From Desulfacinum sp. (lineage in GTDB: Bacteria > Desulfobacterota > Syntrophobacteria > Syntrophobacterales > DSM-9756): a DNA stretch of 64,000 nucleotides. The notes beneath the pieces are model-generated. The model had not been told where the DNA came from, made no database searches, and saw nothing but the letters and a program-made list of their open reading frames with translations. Each line of letters begins with the position of its first letter. Position 1 is the stretch's first letter. The position numbers and the translations under genes are program-made. The stretch spans positions 1-64,000 of the forward strand of contig JACIYN010000059.1 of assembly GCA_014359885.1 (NCBI GenBank), in the 5' to 3' direction. Below are positions 16,997 through 26,052 of this stretch, in pieces.

Positions 16997-18185
16997 GATC
17001 CCCTCCAAAGCTTATGGTGAGGGTGTCCTCTTCCAGCCGGGCCTTCTCAGGCCTCAGCCGCGCGAAGGCTCGGGGAAGGACCAGATTTTTCTTGAAGGCT
17101 CCCATGCGGATGATCAACTCGTCGCCCACCTTGTGGAGTGAAATCTCGTCGCGGCTGACGAAAGGAAAGTGGACGAGAATCCTGTGATGTCCGTTTTCGG
17201 ACAGGAACTTCACGGGCTGATGGCGATAGAGGATCCCATGGGGCGGGGTGTCGCCGTAAAGGGCCCGGGCCAGTTTTTTCAGGCGCTCATAGCCCAGGGT
17301 TTCGTGCTCGAAATAGGGTGCCGTAAATACGGGGATAGGCCGAAAAGCCGAGGTGACCAGGTCAAGATAGGATTGCTGCTGGTGGATCAGGGCCCTGAGA
17401 AAAGCGCTTTCCGCTCCTTCGGTGAGCACCCGGTTGACGATGACGGCGTCGATGCCCAGCTGGTGCAGGGAAAAGAACATGAAGCTTCTCTGGGTTTCCC
17501 GAATGACCATCTTTTCCAGGTTCGTCACCAGTCGAACCGAGGTCGTTTCCGGGTCGGTCAAGATGGCCCCCACCCCCCGCAGCTTCTGAAAAAGTCTCTC
17601 GATGGAGGCGAAATAGGCATCCTCGGGGAGGGGAACGTCCGAGATACGGCGCACCACCGGCCGGGCCGCCCGGAAAAGGTTCCGCTCCATGCGGAAGATC
17701 TTTTCCATGTACCACTCCAACGCCTTGGGGACGCTGACGAAACGGATGGACTCGGCCGTGGGAGCGCAATCCAGGATCAGGACGTCGTACGCCTTTTCGC
17801 GGGCATACCGGTTCACATGGAGAAGCGCGCTCACTTCTTCCATGCCCGGAAGGACCGCCAGTTCCTCGGCCAGCACCTCATCGAGCCCCGACACGTTCAG
17901 CAGCAAGCTCAGATACCGATAGACCTCCCCCCAATGCTTTTGAATCTCCTCGTGTACGTCCAGTTCCTGAATCCATAGACGGTCAGCCACGGCAAACGGC
18001 CGACCCTTGTTCACATCCATGAGGCGCCGGTCCAGATCGAAGGCATCACTCAGACTGTGGGCGGGGTCCAGGGACATCACCAGCGTCTTCAGCCCCCTTT
18101 CCGCCAGGAGAATCCCTGTTCCGGCCGCCACGCTGGTCTTGCCCACGCCGCCCTTGCCTGCAAAAAGAAGAATCCGCATGCCCAT
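16983..18185 (-). CDS. ArsA/GET3-like ATPase
   Basis: 400 residues from the ATG at 18185. The deviant Walker A KGGVGKTS lies at residues 11-18, switch I is SLDPAHSLSDAFD near 39-51, and DVLILDCAPTAESIRF gives switch II. The C-terminal 80 residues resemble the small Hsp20-like domain often fused to bacterial ArsA homologues. One ATPase domain is present, unlike the double arsenical pump ATPase, and no ars genes are nearby, so a role in handling hydrophobic proteins or an unknown substrate is more likely than arsenite export. Possibly one operon with the lipoprotein upstream (9 bases apart) and the small protein downstream. Confidence 0.8.
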   Translation of the reverse strand: MGMRILLFAGKGGVGKTSVAAGTGILLAERGLKTLVMSLDPAHSLSDAFDLDRRLMDVNKGRPFAVADRLWIQELDVHEEIQKHWGEVYRYLSLLLNVSGLDEVLAEELAVLPGMEEVSALLHVNRYAREKAYDVLILDCAPTAESIRFVSVPKALEWYMEKIFRMERNLFRAARPVVRRISDVPLPEDAYFASIERLFQKLRGVGAILTDPETTSVRLVTNLEKMVIRETQRSFMFFSLHQLGIDAVIVNRVLTEGAESAFLRALIHQQQSYLDLVTSAFRPIPVFTAPYFEHETLGYERLKKLARALYGDTPPHGILYRHQPVKFLSENGHHRILVHFPFVSRDEISLHKVGDELIIRMGAFKKNLVLPRAFARLRPEKARLEEDTLTISFGGDHEPA

Positions 18186-18193
18186 CGCCCAGC

Positions 18194-18598
18194 TCACCAG
18201 GCCTTGTTCTTGTTTTTGCGCCCCTTTTTCGTCTGGCCGGGAGGGTATTTTCGGACCACGTCCTTGTGATAAAGGTAGGGCTTGTCCACGTCCATCTCCA
18301 GAACCACGTACCGCCCCAGATCCACGGTGATTCCCCTGGGCAGGGAAGCCGCCACGGTCCACCGGCCGTTTTGCAAATAGAAATAGAGGCCTCTTCCCAC
18401 ATCCAGGTAAACGGCGGCGTCGGGATAGTAGCGGTAACGGTACTTGGCCCGATAGCCGTGGGCGGGTGCCCATGGAGGCGGCCCTCCACCCTTGCCCACG
18501 TTCACTTCGTCACCGACCACAACGCCCACCCGGCTGCCGCAGCCCGTCACGCCCGCCAGCAGGACACCACACAAGAAAAGGAAGACAAAACGTCGCAT
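18194..18598 (-). CDS. Small lipoprotein, unknown function
   Basis: 134 residues from an ATG at 18598 with a GGGAGGGA site. The signal sequence MRRFVFLFLCGVLLAGVTGC ends in a clear lipobox with Cys at residue 20. The middle is rich in Tyr (YRAKYRYRYYPDAAVYLDVG) and the segment GLYFYLQNGRW resembles short repeats found in other proteobacterial periplasmic proteins; the C-terminus is very basic. Lies in front of the ArsA-like gene. Confidence 0.7.
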   Translation of the reverse strand: MRRFVFLFLCGVLLAGVTGCGSRVGVVVGDEVNVGKGGGPPPWAPAHGYRAKYRYRYYPDAAVYLDVGRGLYFYLQNGRWTVAASLPRGITVDLGRYVVLEMDVDKPYLYHKDVVRKYPPGQTKKGRKNKNKAW

Positions 18599-18626
18599 CG
18601 ATCCCTCCCTGGAACACACCGGACGC

Positions 18627-19556
18627 TCACTCGCCCGCCGAGTCGCGATTCCCGCCATCCCCTTTCCCTTCCAAGGCTTCTCGAAGCCGTTCCTCGCCCC
18701 GCTTGCTCAGGGACGTGACCAGCACCTTCACCCCGACCCCTTTCAGCTCCTCCAGGACGGGCCCGATCCTCACCTCCTTGGCCAGCACCAGCAAGGCCCA
18801 GGTGTCGGGAAGCACCGTACAGGCCAGTTCCTTTATGAAATCGTCCTCCAGCCCCGCATGCCGCAGGGAAAACTCTTCCTCCCCCGCAACGGCACCCGCC
18901 GCTGCTCCGATGGCGGCCCCCAGAACCGGGTGGAGCAGGAGAGAGCCCAGGAGAAATCCGGCCACGCCGCCCGCGGCGGCCTCCCGCACGCTCACATGGT
19001 GCACGTGCCGAACTTCCAGCACACCCGAAGAATCTCGACGGAGCACCGCCAGGGCCTCCAGTTCCAGGGCCTTCTCCCGGTGCAGGTGCATGAGGCGGTC
19101 CCGCAGTTCCTTGACGGCCTTTTCCGACGAAGCGCCGGCCACGAAGAGATGGGTTTCGTGGGTCCGTTCCCACAGGGACCGTGCCAGCTTGTGGGCCAGC
19201 CACTGGCGGAAGTGGGGTGCTTCGGGGCTCCTCTTGCCCAGCGAATCCACGCGGTGGACGCTGTCGTCGGTGACGTCCAGCGCCAGGTAGACGTCGATCT
19301 CCTCCCCGATCTTCTCGATGAGCTTCTTGCCCCCATAACCGATCACAATCCAAGGGGCGGGAAAATCCTCGAAAAGAGACCGGAACGTCTGGGTGGTCCC
19401 GATGGCGAAATCGGCGTTGCCGACGCCCGGAATCCAGCCGGGCTCCGTGAGGGGGTCCGGCGACAAGTGCTCATTATGATGCTTGAGCAACGCTTCATAG
19501 CAAGGAGAGATTCGGAGCCCGAGTTCCTTACGAAAGCGTTTGGCCAGATCCGTCAT
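18627..19556 (-). CDS. SUKH (SMI1/KNR4)-like and DUF1269 fusion protein
   Basis: 309 residues, start supported by TAGGAGGGA. Residues 1-125 resemble a SUKH domain (ELGLRISPCYEALLKHH, later PAPWIVIGYGG and ALDVTDDSVHRVD). Residues 140-300 match DUF1269: LFVAGASSEKAVKELRDRL, a glycine-zipper hydrophobic segment (VLGAAIGAAAGAVAGEEEFS), DDFIKELACTVLPDTWALLV and a C-terminal HGGKVL-like segment. SUKH domains occur in immunity proteins of toxin systems and DUF1269 proteins are stress-associated membrane-inserting proteins. The fusion is unusual to me. No toxin gene lies beside it. Confidence 0.6.
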   Translation of the reverse strand: MTDLAKRFRKELGLRISPCYEALLKHHNEHLSPDPLTEPGWIPGVGNADFAIGTTQTFRSLFEDFPAPWIVIGYGGKKLIEKIGEEIDVYLALDVTDDSVHRVDSLGKRSPEAPHFRQWLAHKLARSLWERTHETHLFVAGASSEKAVKELRDRLMHLHREKALELEALAVLRRDSSGVLEVRHVHHVSVREAAAGGVAGFLLGSLLLHPVLGAAIGAAAGAVAGEEEFSLRHAGLEDDFIKELACTVLPDTWALLVLAKEVRIGPVLEELKGVGVKVLVTSLSKRGEERLREALEGKGDGGNRDSAGE

Positions 19557-19638
19557 CCCGATTCCCTCCTAACTGAGCGACTTCTTCATGGGGTTTCTCC
19601 TTGACCATGCGACGGGCGGGCCTAGGGCCCGACCCGAC

Positions 19639-22176
19639 TTATCCGCCACCCCCCTCCACCGCGCGTCGAAGGGCTTCCGTCAGCTTGTTTGCGGCGAAGG
19701 GTTTCCCGAGAACGGCGTGGATGCCCGCCCGCTTGAGGCGCTCCTGGTCCACCCGGTCTCCGAATCCGGTCATGAGCACCACCGGCAGGTCTCCCCGGAT
19801 CGACAAGGCCTTTTCGGCCAGGACCAGCCCGGTCATGCCCGGCATGGTGAGGTCGGTGAGCAGGACATCGCAGCAGCCCGGATCCTCCCGCAGGCGTTGC
19901 AAGACTTCTTCGGGCGATCCGGCCCCTTCCACTCTGTAGCCGAACCGCGAAAGCATGGTCTTGACCATCTGCACCAACGCCGGTTCGTCGTCCACCACCA
20001 GCACCCGTTCGTGCCCCCTCAACACGGCCCGTTTCGGATCGGATCGAACCTCCGTGGGCGGCGCCTCCACCCGGGGAAGATAGATCCGGAAGGTCGACCC
20101 CCGCCCGGGTGCACTCTCCACCTCGACACACCCTCCGGCGCTGCGAACGATGCCGTGGACCACGGCGAGTCCCAGGCCGGTTCCTTCGCCCACCGGCTTG
20201 GTGGTGAAGTAGGGATCGAAGATCCGCTCCCGGACCTCCGGCAGCATGCCTTCCCCCGTGTCCTGCACGGTGAGTTTCACGTAAGGCCCGGAAGGCACAT
20301 GGGGAGCGTCTCGCAAGGGTGGGGCGCTTGGGGTCGTCTCCAGGCGCACCGTGAGAACTCCCCCCGTATCCCGCATGGCGTAGGCGGCATTGGTGCCCAG
20401 GTTCAGGAGCACCTGGTGGATCTCGCCGGGATCGGCCCGCACCAGGGCGTCCGTATCGCACAGATCCTTTCGAATTTCGATGGTGCTGGGCAGGCTTGCC
20501 CGCAGGAACTTGAGGGTCTCCTTGAGGATGGGCTCCACCAGCACCGGCTCCCGTTCCGCCGGGCGCGCCCGGCTGAAGGTGAGGATCTGGCGCACCACGT
20601 CCCGGGCCCTTTTGCCGGAATGGATCACCTCCTCCAGGCATTCCCGCACCGGATGCCGGTCCGGCAGGTCCATGAGCCCCAGTTCGGCGTAACCGATGAT
20701 GGCCGAGAGGATGTTGTTGAAGTCATGGGCCACGCCGCCTGCCAGGGTCCCCAGGGCTTCCATCTTCTGGGCCTGACGCAGTTGGTCCTCCAACCGTCTG
20801 CGCTCCAGTTCCTCCCGGTGGCGGTGAACGGCCAGAGCGAAAAGGTCCCCCAACCAGCCGGCCACCCGAAGTTCCCGGTCGGTGTAGTCGCGGGGAGGGT
20901 TGGCCAGCATGAGTTGGCCGATGACATCTCCATTCAAGGAGATGGGGACCGAAAGAAAGCGCCGGACGTCCACGTGTCCTTGGGGCAGACCCTTCCACAG
21001 GGGATGCCCGGGCGGATCGTTGGTATAAAAAGGCTCGCCGATGTTGAGCCCGTGGCCGCACAGTGCCGCATAATCCCCGTCAGGGCCCAAACGGCACACG
21101 GTGAGGTCGCCTCCGCTCCACAACCGGCACTGCTCCAGCACGCTTTCGGTGGCATAGACCTGGTCCTGTTCCCGGGTATGGGGATTCACGGTGACGATCA
21201 TGCCCAGTTCGCTTTCGGTCAGATCCCGCGCCGCCCGCACCACCTTGCGGCCCACCGTCTCCGGATCCTTTTCCGCCACCAGGGTCCGGGCCAGGTCGGC
21301 CAGGTCGCGGTTTACGGACGCCTCCCAGCGGATGAGCCGCTCCGCCTCCTTCATCTGGGAAGCGTCCAGGAGCATGCCCTCCACCGCCGTCAGCCGCCCG
21401 TCCCGGCCCGTGATCCCCTGGAAGCGGTTGTGCACCCACCGGTAATCTCCGGATTTCGTCTTCATCCGGCAAAAGATTTCGCCGGGAACCCTGCCCTTCA
21501 AAGCCCTGTTGGACAGTTCCACGGACAGGGGGCGATCGTCGGGATGGATCAGCCGAAACACCTCCAACGCCTCCCAGCCCTGGACCTCTTGCGGCTCATA
21601 ACCCAGCAGATCCACGCTTCCTCGACTCACAAACACCAGCCGGTAGGCCCCGTCCGTCCCCACCTGCCAGCGGTAGGCCGCTCCGGGCAGGCTGTCCATG
21701 ATTCCCTGGAGGCGCCGCTCACTTTCCCGGAGCTCGCGGGTGCGGTCCACCAACTGGTCTTCCACCGATGCCATCTCGCGAAGAAGGGCATCCTCGGCCT
21801 TCTTGAGGCGCAGGGCCACCCGGACCTGGGCCACCAGCTCCGCCTGTTCCACGGGCTTGGTGAGAAAAGCGTCGGCTCCGCATTCCAGCCCGCGCACCTT
21901 GTCCCGAGTCTCGGTCATAACGGCGGTGACCATGACGACGGGGATTCGAGCCGTAGCCCGGTCCTCCTTGAGGCGCCGGCAGACCTCGTAGCCGTCCATC
22001 CCCGGCATGAAGACGTCCAAGAGGATCACGTCCGGCAGATGGTCCCTGGCCAGATCGATGGCCTGCCGGCCCGAAGAGGCCGCCAGCACTTCGCAGTCAG
22101 GCAAGTGGGTGTTGAGGATCGCCTGAAGGCTCACCAGATTGTCCGGCTCATCGTCCACAATGAGGATTCTGGCCAT
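19639..22176 (-). CDS. Hybrid histidine kinase REC-PAS-GAF-HisKA-HATPase-REC
   Basis: 845 residues, soluble. The N-terminal receiver has DDE at 8-10 and phospho-acceptor Asp54. Then follow a PAS domain (about 150-275), a GAF domain (about 290-460), a HisKA domain with LAGGVAHDFNNILSAIIGYA, an ATPase domain (DPYFTTKPVGEGTGLGLAVV) and a second receiver with Asp in CDVLLTDLTMPG. The start at 22176 has AGGAGG 11 bases upstream. With a receiver at each end it is likely an intermediate in a phosphorelay; the N-terminal receiver could accept phosphate from the hybrid kinase encoded upstream. No output regulator is adjacent. Confidence 0.88.
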   Translation of the reverse strand: MARILIVDDEPDNLVSLQAILNTHLPDCEVLAASSGRQAIDLARDHLPDVILLDVFMPGMDGYEVCRRLKEDRATARIPVVMVTAVMTETRDKVRGLECGADAFLTKPVEQAELVAQVRVALRLKKAEDALLREMASVEDQLVDRTRELRESERRLQGIMDSLPGAAYRWQVGTDGAYRLVFVSRGSVDLLGYEPQEVQGWEALEVFRLIHPDDRPLSVELSNRALKGRVPGEIFCRMKTKSGDYRWVHNRFQGITGRDGRLTAVEGMLLDASQMKEAERLIRWEASVNRDLADLARTLVAEKDPETVGRKVVRAARDLTESELGMIVTVNPHTREQDQVYATESVLEQCRLWSGGDLTVCRLGPDGDYAALCGHGLNIGEPFYTNDPPGHPLWKGLPQGHVDVRRFLSVPISLNGDVIGQLMLANPPRDYTDRELRVAGWLGDLFALAVHRHREELERRRLEDQLRQAQKMEALGTLAGGVAHDFNNILSAIIGYAELGLMDLPDRHPVRECLEEVIHSGKRARDVVRQILTFSRARPAEREPVLVEPILKETLKFLRASLPSTIEIRKDLCDTDALVRADPGEIHQVLLNLGTNAAYAMRDTGGVLTVRLETTPSAPPLRDAPHVPSGPYVKLTVQDTGEGMLPEVRERIFDPYFTTKPVGEGTGLGLAVVHGIVRSAGGCVEVESAPGRGSTFRIYLPRVEAPPTEVRSDPKRAVLRGHERVLVVDDEPALVQMVKTMLSRFGYRVEGAGSPEEVLQRLREDPGCCDVLLTDLTMPGMTGLVLAEKALSIRGDLPVVLMTGFGDRVDQERLKRAGIHAVLGKPFAANKLTEALRRAVEGGGG

Positions 22177-22210
22177 GGAAAGCGACACCTCCTGAGAAGA
22201 AAACCAAAGC

Positions 22211-22303
22211 GATGAGCGGGCGGGGATAAACCCCGCCCCTACTCCACGGGCCCATCGGGTGTGGTACCGGCGGGCTTTGCGCCCGCCCGCCGGAACCTCG
22301 CGA
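22211..22303. repeat. Dispersed double-hairpin repeat, family B, copy 1
   Basis: GGGCGGGG-ATAAA-CCCCGCCC, then after about 20 bases GGCGGGC-TTTGC-GCCCGCC. Related copies lie at 39389-39465 and 56411-56496, always with the same order of a 5-base-loop hairpin followed by a second hairpin. Found in the gap between two kinase genes. Confidence 0.65.
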
Positions 22304-22360
22304 TGTGGAAGAATCGCCCCATTCGGAGATAGCCACCCCGGAATGTCGTACCGGGACGTG

Positions 22361-25300
22361 TCAGCGCGGTTCTTGGTCGGCCCGGTCGATCCAACGCCGG
22401 ACGGTGGCCAAGAGATCCTCGACCCGGAACGGCTTGGACAGGTGGTCGTCGCACCCGGCCTCTTTGCTTCGGTTCCGGTCTCCCGCCATGGCGTGGGCCG
22501 TCACGGCGATGAGCGGGATGTGCCGGGTGGCCGGATCGGCCTTGGCCCGGCGGGCCACTTCCAGGCCGTCCATCTCCGGAAGCGACACGTCCAGCAGCAC
22601 CAGATCCGGACGCCAACGGCCGATGAGCTCCAGCCCCTCCCGGCCGTTGTCGGCATCGCGCACCTCGTAGTGGTCGTCCAGGATGGCGTGAAGGAGAACG
22701 CGGTTGTCGGGATTGTCTTCCACCACCAGGATCCGCGGGCGGCCTTCCCTGGATGCGGGCGTCTCCCGCGGGGTCTCCTCGGCCACCGGAAGCTCCTCCG
22801 TTTGCAACTCAGCAGAAAGCATGGCTCGAATCTTTTCCAACAGCTCCATTCGGTTCACGTCCCCCTTGTGAACCAGCTGGAAGATGTGGTTGCTGGCAAG
22901 CCGTTCCCGATCCCGGGCCGTCAGCTCCTTGGCCGTCAGCACCAGGACGGGCACCCGGTCCATGTCCCTCCGCTGCCGGATCTTTTCCAACACCGTCAGC
23001 CCGTCCACGTCGGGCATCATGAGATCCAGCAGGATGCCGTCGGGCCGGATGCGGTCCACATAATCCAGGGCCTCCGCCCCCGTGCGGGCCACATCGGGGC
23101 GGTAGCCCGCGCTTTCCAGGATGGAACGAATCTGCAGGATGGCCGCCTCGTTGTCTTCCACCACCAGCAGCCGTTTTCCGGCGGGATCAAAGTCCGGCTT
23201 CCGGCTTTCCAGGATCCGGCGAACCTGGCTGAGCAGGCGATCCCGGTTGACAGGTTTTCCCACAAAGCCTGCCGCGCCCAGCAGCCGGGCGGTGCCGTCG
23301 TCTCGGGCCGCCGACATGAGCACGACGGGAACGCCCTTCCATTCCGGCGTCTTTTTCAGACGGCGCAGGGCCTCGTAGCCGTCCATTCCGGGAAGGACCA
23401 CATCCAGGAGGATAGCCGCAGGTACCCGGCGGGTGCACTCCTCCATGGCCTCCTGAGCCGACCCGCACCCGCGCACCGAATAGCCCGCCTCCTCCAGCCA
23501 TCTGCAGATCTCTCGACGAACCTCTTCCTCGTCCTCCACCACCAGGATCACGGGACGCTTTCCGCCGTTGATCTTCAGGAAGGAAGCGGGAGCCATCACG
23601 CGCCCCTCTCCCTGCCAGGCCACAGGAAGCCGCAGAGTGAACACCGAGCCTCCCCCGGGGCGGCTTTCGGCGGACAGCTCTCCGCCCAGAAGCTCCGCCA
23701 GGCGCCGGGCGATGGCCAGCCCCAAGCCCGTACCTTCATAGCGCCGGGATGCGCCTCCGTCCACCTGCCGGAACTTGTCGAAAATGTGAGGCAGATCCTC
23801 GGCGGCGATGCCGATGCCCGTATCCCGAACGGTGATCACCACCCGATCGCCGTCCCGGCGCGCTCCGACCTCCACATGGCCCGACTCGGTGAATTTCACG
23901 GCGTTGCCCACCAGGTTCTGGAGGATCTGGTAGAGCCGCTTGCCGTCCGTTTCCAGCGCGGGCAGATCCCCGGAAAGGGCCGTCTTCACCGTCAGCCCCT
24001 TCTTGTCCGCCAGCGGTCGGATGTTTTCCACCACCGTATTGACCAAGGAAGGCAGGGAGACGACCTCGGGATAGACGTCCATGTTCCCCGATTCCACCTT
24101 GGAAAGATCCAGGATGTCGTTGATGAGATCCAAAAGAATCCGGCCGTTGCGCTCGATGATGTGCAGGAATCCCCGGTGCTCCTCCGAAAGCTCGGCGCCC
24201 AGGCGGTTGTCCAGCACACGGGACAGGGCCAGGATGGAGTTGAGCGGGGTCCGCAATTCGTGACTCATGTTGGAAAGGAACTCGTCCTTCAGCCGGTTGG
24301 CCTCATTGAGCTGGCGCTGCTGCTGCTCCAGCTCCACGTTCTGTTCCCGCAATTCTTCCGCCTGAAGCCTCAGTTCCTCGGCCTGCTCCATCAGCTCCTC
24401 CGATTGGGCCTGGAGCTCTTCCGCCTGGACTTCCAGCTCCTCCTTTTGGTTCCGGAGCTCTTCGTTGCGGGCGGAAAGAGTGTCCGTAAGATGCCGGATC
24501 TCCTGAACCGCCAGCAGTCGCGAACAGGCCGTATCGAAGGCGTGCCGCATGTCGTCCAGCAAGGCCCGCGTTTCCTCGGCGAAAGGCGCCGTGCGGGCCA
24601 GGGAAAAGACGAGATGGACCCGGCCGTTGCCGGAAACCGGCACCGTCAGCAGCTCCCGGGGCACCATGTCCCCGGCCACCGCCTTGTAGACGAACCGGGT
24701 CTCGGGGGACAGGCCCGTCACGTGCACCACGGCCCGGGAAGTGACGGCTCGGCCGATCTCGCCTTCTCCGGATTCGGCGTCGAAGGTTCCCAGGCGTTTC
24801 CCATCCATGCCCAGCCAGGACCGGGGCAGGAAACGCCCGGTTTCGGGATCCCGCACGTAGCAGGCTCCCGCATGGGCGCCGGTCACGCCCAAGAGCCGCT
24901 CCAGCACCGAACCGGCGAACTGTTCCAGGTCCACGGCCGCCACCATGGTTTCCTGGAGGGCGGCCATGTGTGCTTGCCGCCGCATGCGGCTGCTCAAGGA
25001 ATCCACCACCTGGTTGAAGGAGAGGGCCAGGACACCCAGCTCATCGGGCCGGCCCGCCTCACAGCGCGCCGAAAGATCCCCCGCCCGCAGACGACCGGTC
25101 ACCCGGACCATGGCTGCCACGGGCCGTGCGATCCGGCGGGCCAGCACGAACCCCGCCCCCAAGAGAAAGAGGACGCTCACCGCCGTCACGGCCAGCATGC
25201 GGGACCGAAACGCCTCCAGGGGGCCATCGATCCCGGCCGCGTCCGCCAGGGTGAAAAGCGCCCAGCCGGTGCCCGCGACGGGCGATTCCATCACATAGTA

Positions 25301-26044
25301 GGCCGCTCCTGCCACGTCCCGGCGTTTTGCCAGGGATCCGGACACAATCGCCCCGTCATCGGCCCAGACCGGAAGACGCGCGGGAAGACCCTCCACCAGG
25401 TCGTAGAATCGTTCCCCCATCCGCACATAGGAAACCACTCCCGCGGCCGGAGTCTTCCGGGTACCGGGAACATCGATGGGGGAGATAAACCCCGGGCGGA
25501 CCGTGGCCACCAGCACCGCGGAAGGGGTTTTTTCCGCAGAACCCTGCACGGGAACCGAGGCATCCAGGTGCAGTGAGTCTCCGAGATCGTCCCTGTGCCA
25601 GACTCCGATCACCGCCCTCCGGGCCTTCAGGGGCTCGACCACACACGGATCGCCGGACAAGTCCCGCCCCAGGCGTTTCGGGTTGGACGACACGAACACC
25701 AATCCGCTTGCCACATCCACCAGAAAGAGGTCTTCCACGGCGGGAAGGGTGCGGGCGTGCAGGGAAAGAAGGCGGGCGGCCATGGCCGGATTTGGAGGCT
25801 GGATCAACAGGGGGTCGTCGGCCAGAGCCGACAGGGAAGATGTCAGGGTGCGCACCCATCGATCCAGGGAAGCCAACCGATGGAAGTGGCCGTCGGCCAC
25901 GCGTTCCAACGCCTGGGCGCGGTACCGCGCGGCGTAAGAGTGAAACCAGACGGCTCCCAAGGCCAAGACCGGTATCACCCCCATCACCGCCAGCCAAAAG
26001 GCCACCCGGATTTTCATGCTTCGGAAGTGAAATGGGAAATTCAT
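22361..26044 (-). CDS. Membrane hybrid histidine kinase with HAMP, GAF and three receivers
   Basis: 1227 residues from an ATG at 26044 with AGGAGG five bases upstream. Order: membrane helix (about 11-33), extracytoplasmic sensor of double-Cache type (about 35-295), second helix, HAMP, GAF, a heptad coiled coil rich in EEL repeats, HisKA (FLSNMSHELRTPLNSILALS), HATPase (RYEGTGLGLAIARRLAELLG) and three receivers each with an acceptor Asp (AILLDVVLPGMDG, GILLDLMMPDVDG, LVLLDVSLPEMDG). It starts 8 bases after the cheR stop, so both are one transcription unit. Probably senses a periplasmic ligand and feeds several receivers; no CheA or CheW is present. Confidence 0.9.
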   Translation of the reverse strand: MNFPFHFRSMKIRVAFWLAVMGVIPVLALGAVWFHSYAARYRAQALERVADGHFHRLASLDRWVRTLTSSLSALADDPLLIQPPNPAMAARLLSLHARTLPAVEDLFLVDVASGLVFVSSNPKRLGRDLSGDPCVVEPLKARRAVIGVWHRDDLGDSLHLDASVPVQGSAEKTPSAVLVATVRPGFISPIDVPGTRKTPAAGVVSYVRMGERFYDLVEGLPARLPVWADDGAIVSGSLAKRRDVAGAAYYVMESPVAGTGWALFTLADAAGIDGPLEAFRSRMLAVTAVSVLFLLGAGFVLARRIARPVAAMVRVTGRLRAGDLSARCEAGRPDELGVLALSFNQVVDSLSSRMRRQAHMAALQETMVAAVDLEQFAGSVLERLLGVTGAHAGACYVRDPETGRFLPRSWLGMDGKRLGTFDAESGEGEIGRAVTSRAVVHVTGLSPETRFVYKAVAGDMVPRELLTVPVSGNGRVHLVFSLARTAPFAEETRALLDDMRHAFDTACSRLLAVQEIRHLTDTLSARNEELRNQKEELEVQAEELQAQSEELMEQAEELRLQAEELREQNVELEQQQRQLNEANRLKDEFLSNMSHELRTPLNSILALSRVLDNRLGAELSEEHRGFLHIIERNGRILLDLINDILDLSKVESGNMDVYPEVVSLPSLVNTVVENIRPLADKKGLTVKTALSGDLPALETDGKRLYQILQNLVGNAVKFTESGHVEVGARRDGDRVVITVRDTGIGIAAEDLPHIFDKFRQVDGGASRRYEGTGLGLAIARRLAELLGGELSAESRPGGGSVFTLRLPVAWQGEGRVMAPASFLKINGGKRPVILVVEDEEEVRREICRWLEEAGYSVRGCGSAQEAMEECTRRVPAAILLDVVLPGMDGYEALRRLKKTPEWKGVPVVLMSAARDDGTARLLGAAGFVGKPVNRDRLLSQVRRILESRKPDFDPAGKRLLVVEDNEAAILQIRSILESAGYRPDVARTGAEALDYVDRIRPDGILLDLMMPDVDGLTVLEKIRQRRDMDRVPVLVLTAKELTARDRERLASNHIFQLVHKGDVNRMELLEKIRAMLSAELQTEELPVAEETPRETPASREGRPRILVVEDNPDNRVLLHAILDDHYEVRDADNGREGLELIGRWRPDLVLLDVSLPEMDGLEVARRAKADPATRHIPLIAVTAHAMAGDRNRSKEAGCDDHLSKPFRVEDLLATVRRWIDRADQEPR

Positions 26045-26052
26045 GACGCCTC

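Noticed and set aside
16983-18185. Arsenite pump ATPase ArsA
   Set aside because: Only one ATPase domain, an Hsp20-like C-terminus and no arsenic genes nearby; called ArsA/GET3-like without a gene name.
19588-22215. Open frame of 875 codons on the + strand
   Set aside because: Antisense to the second hybrid kinase, whose domains are all recognised; no family pattern.
22259-25576. Open frame of 1105 codons on the + strand
   Set aside because: It lies wholly opposite the hybrid kinase, is His-, Gln- and Pro-rich and matches no fold; a product of high GC bias at third positions.
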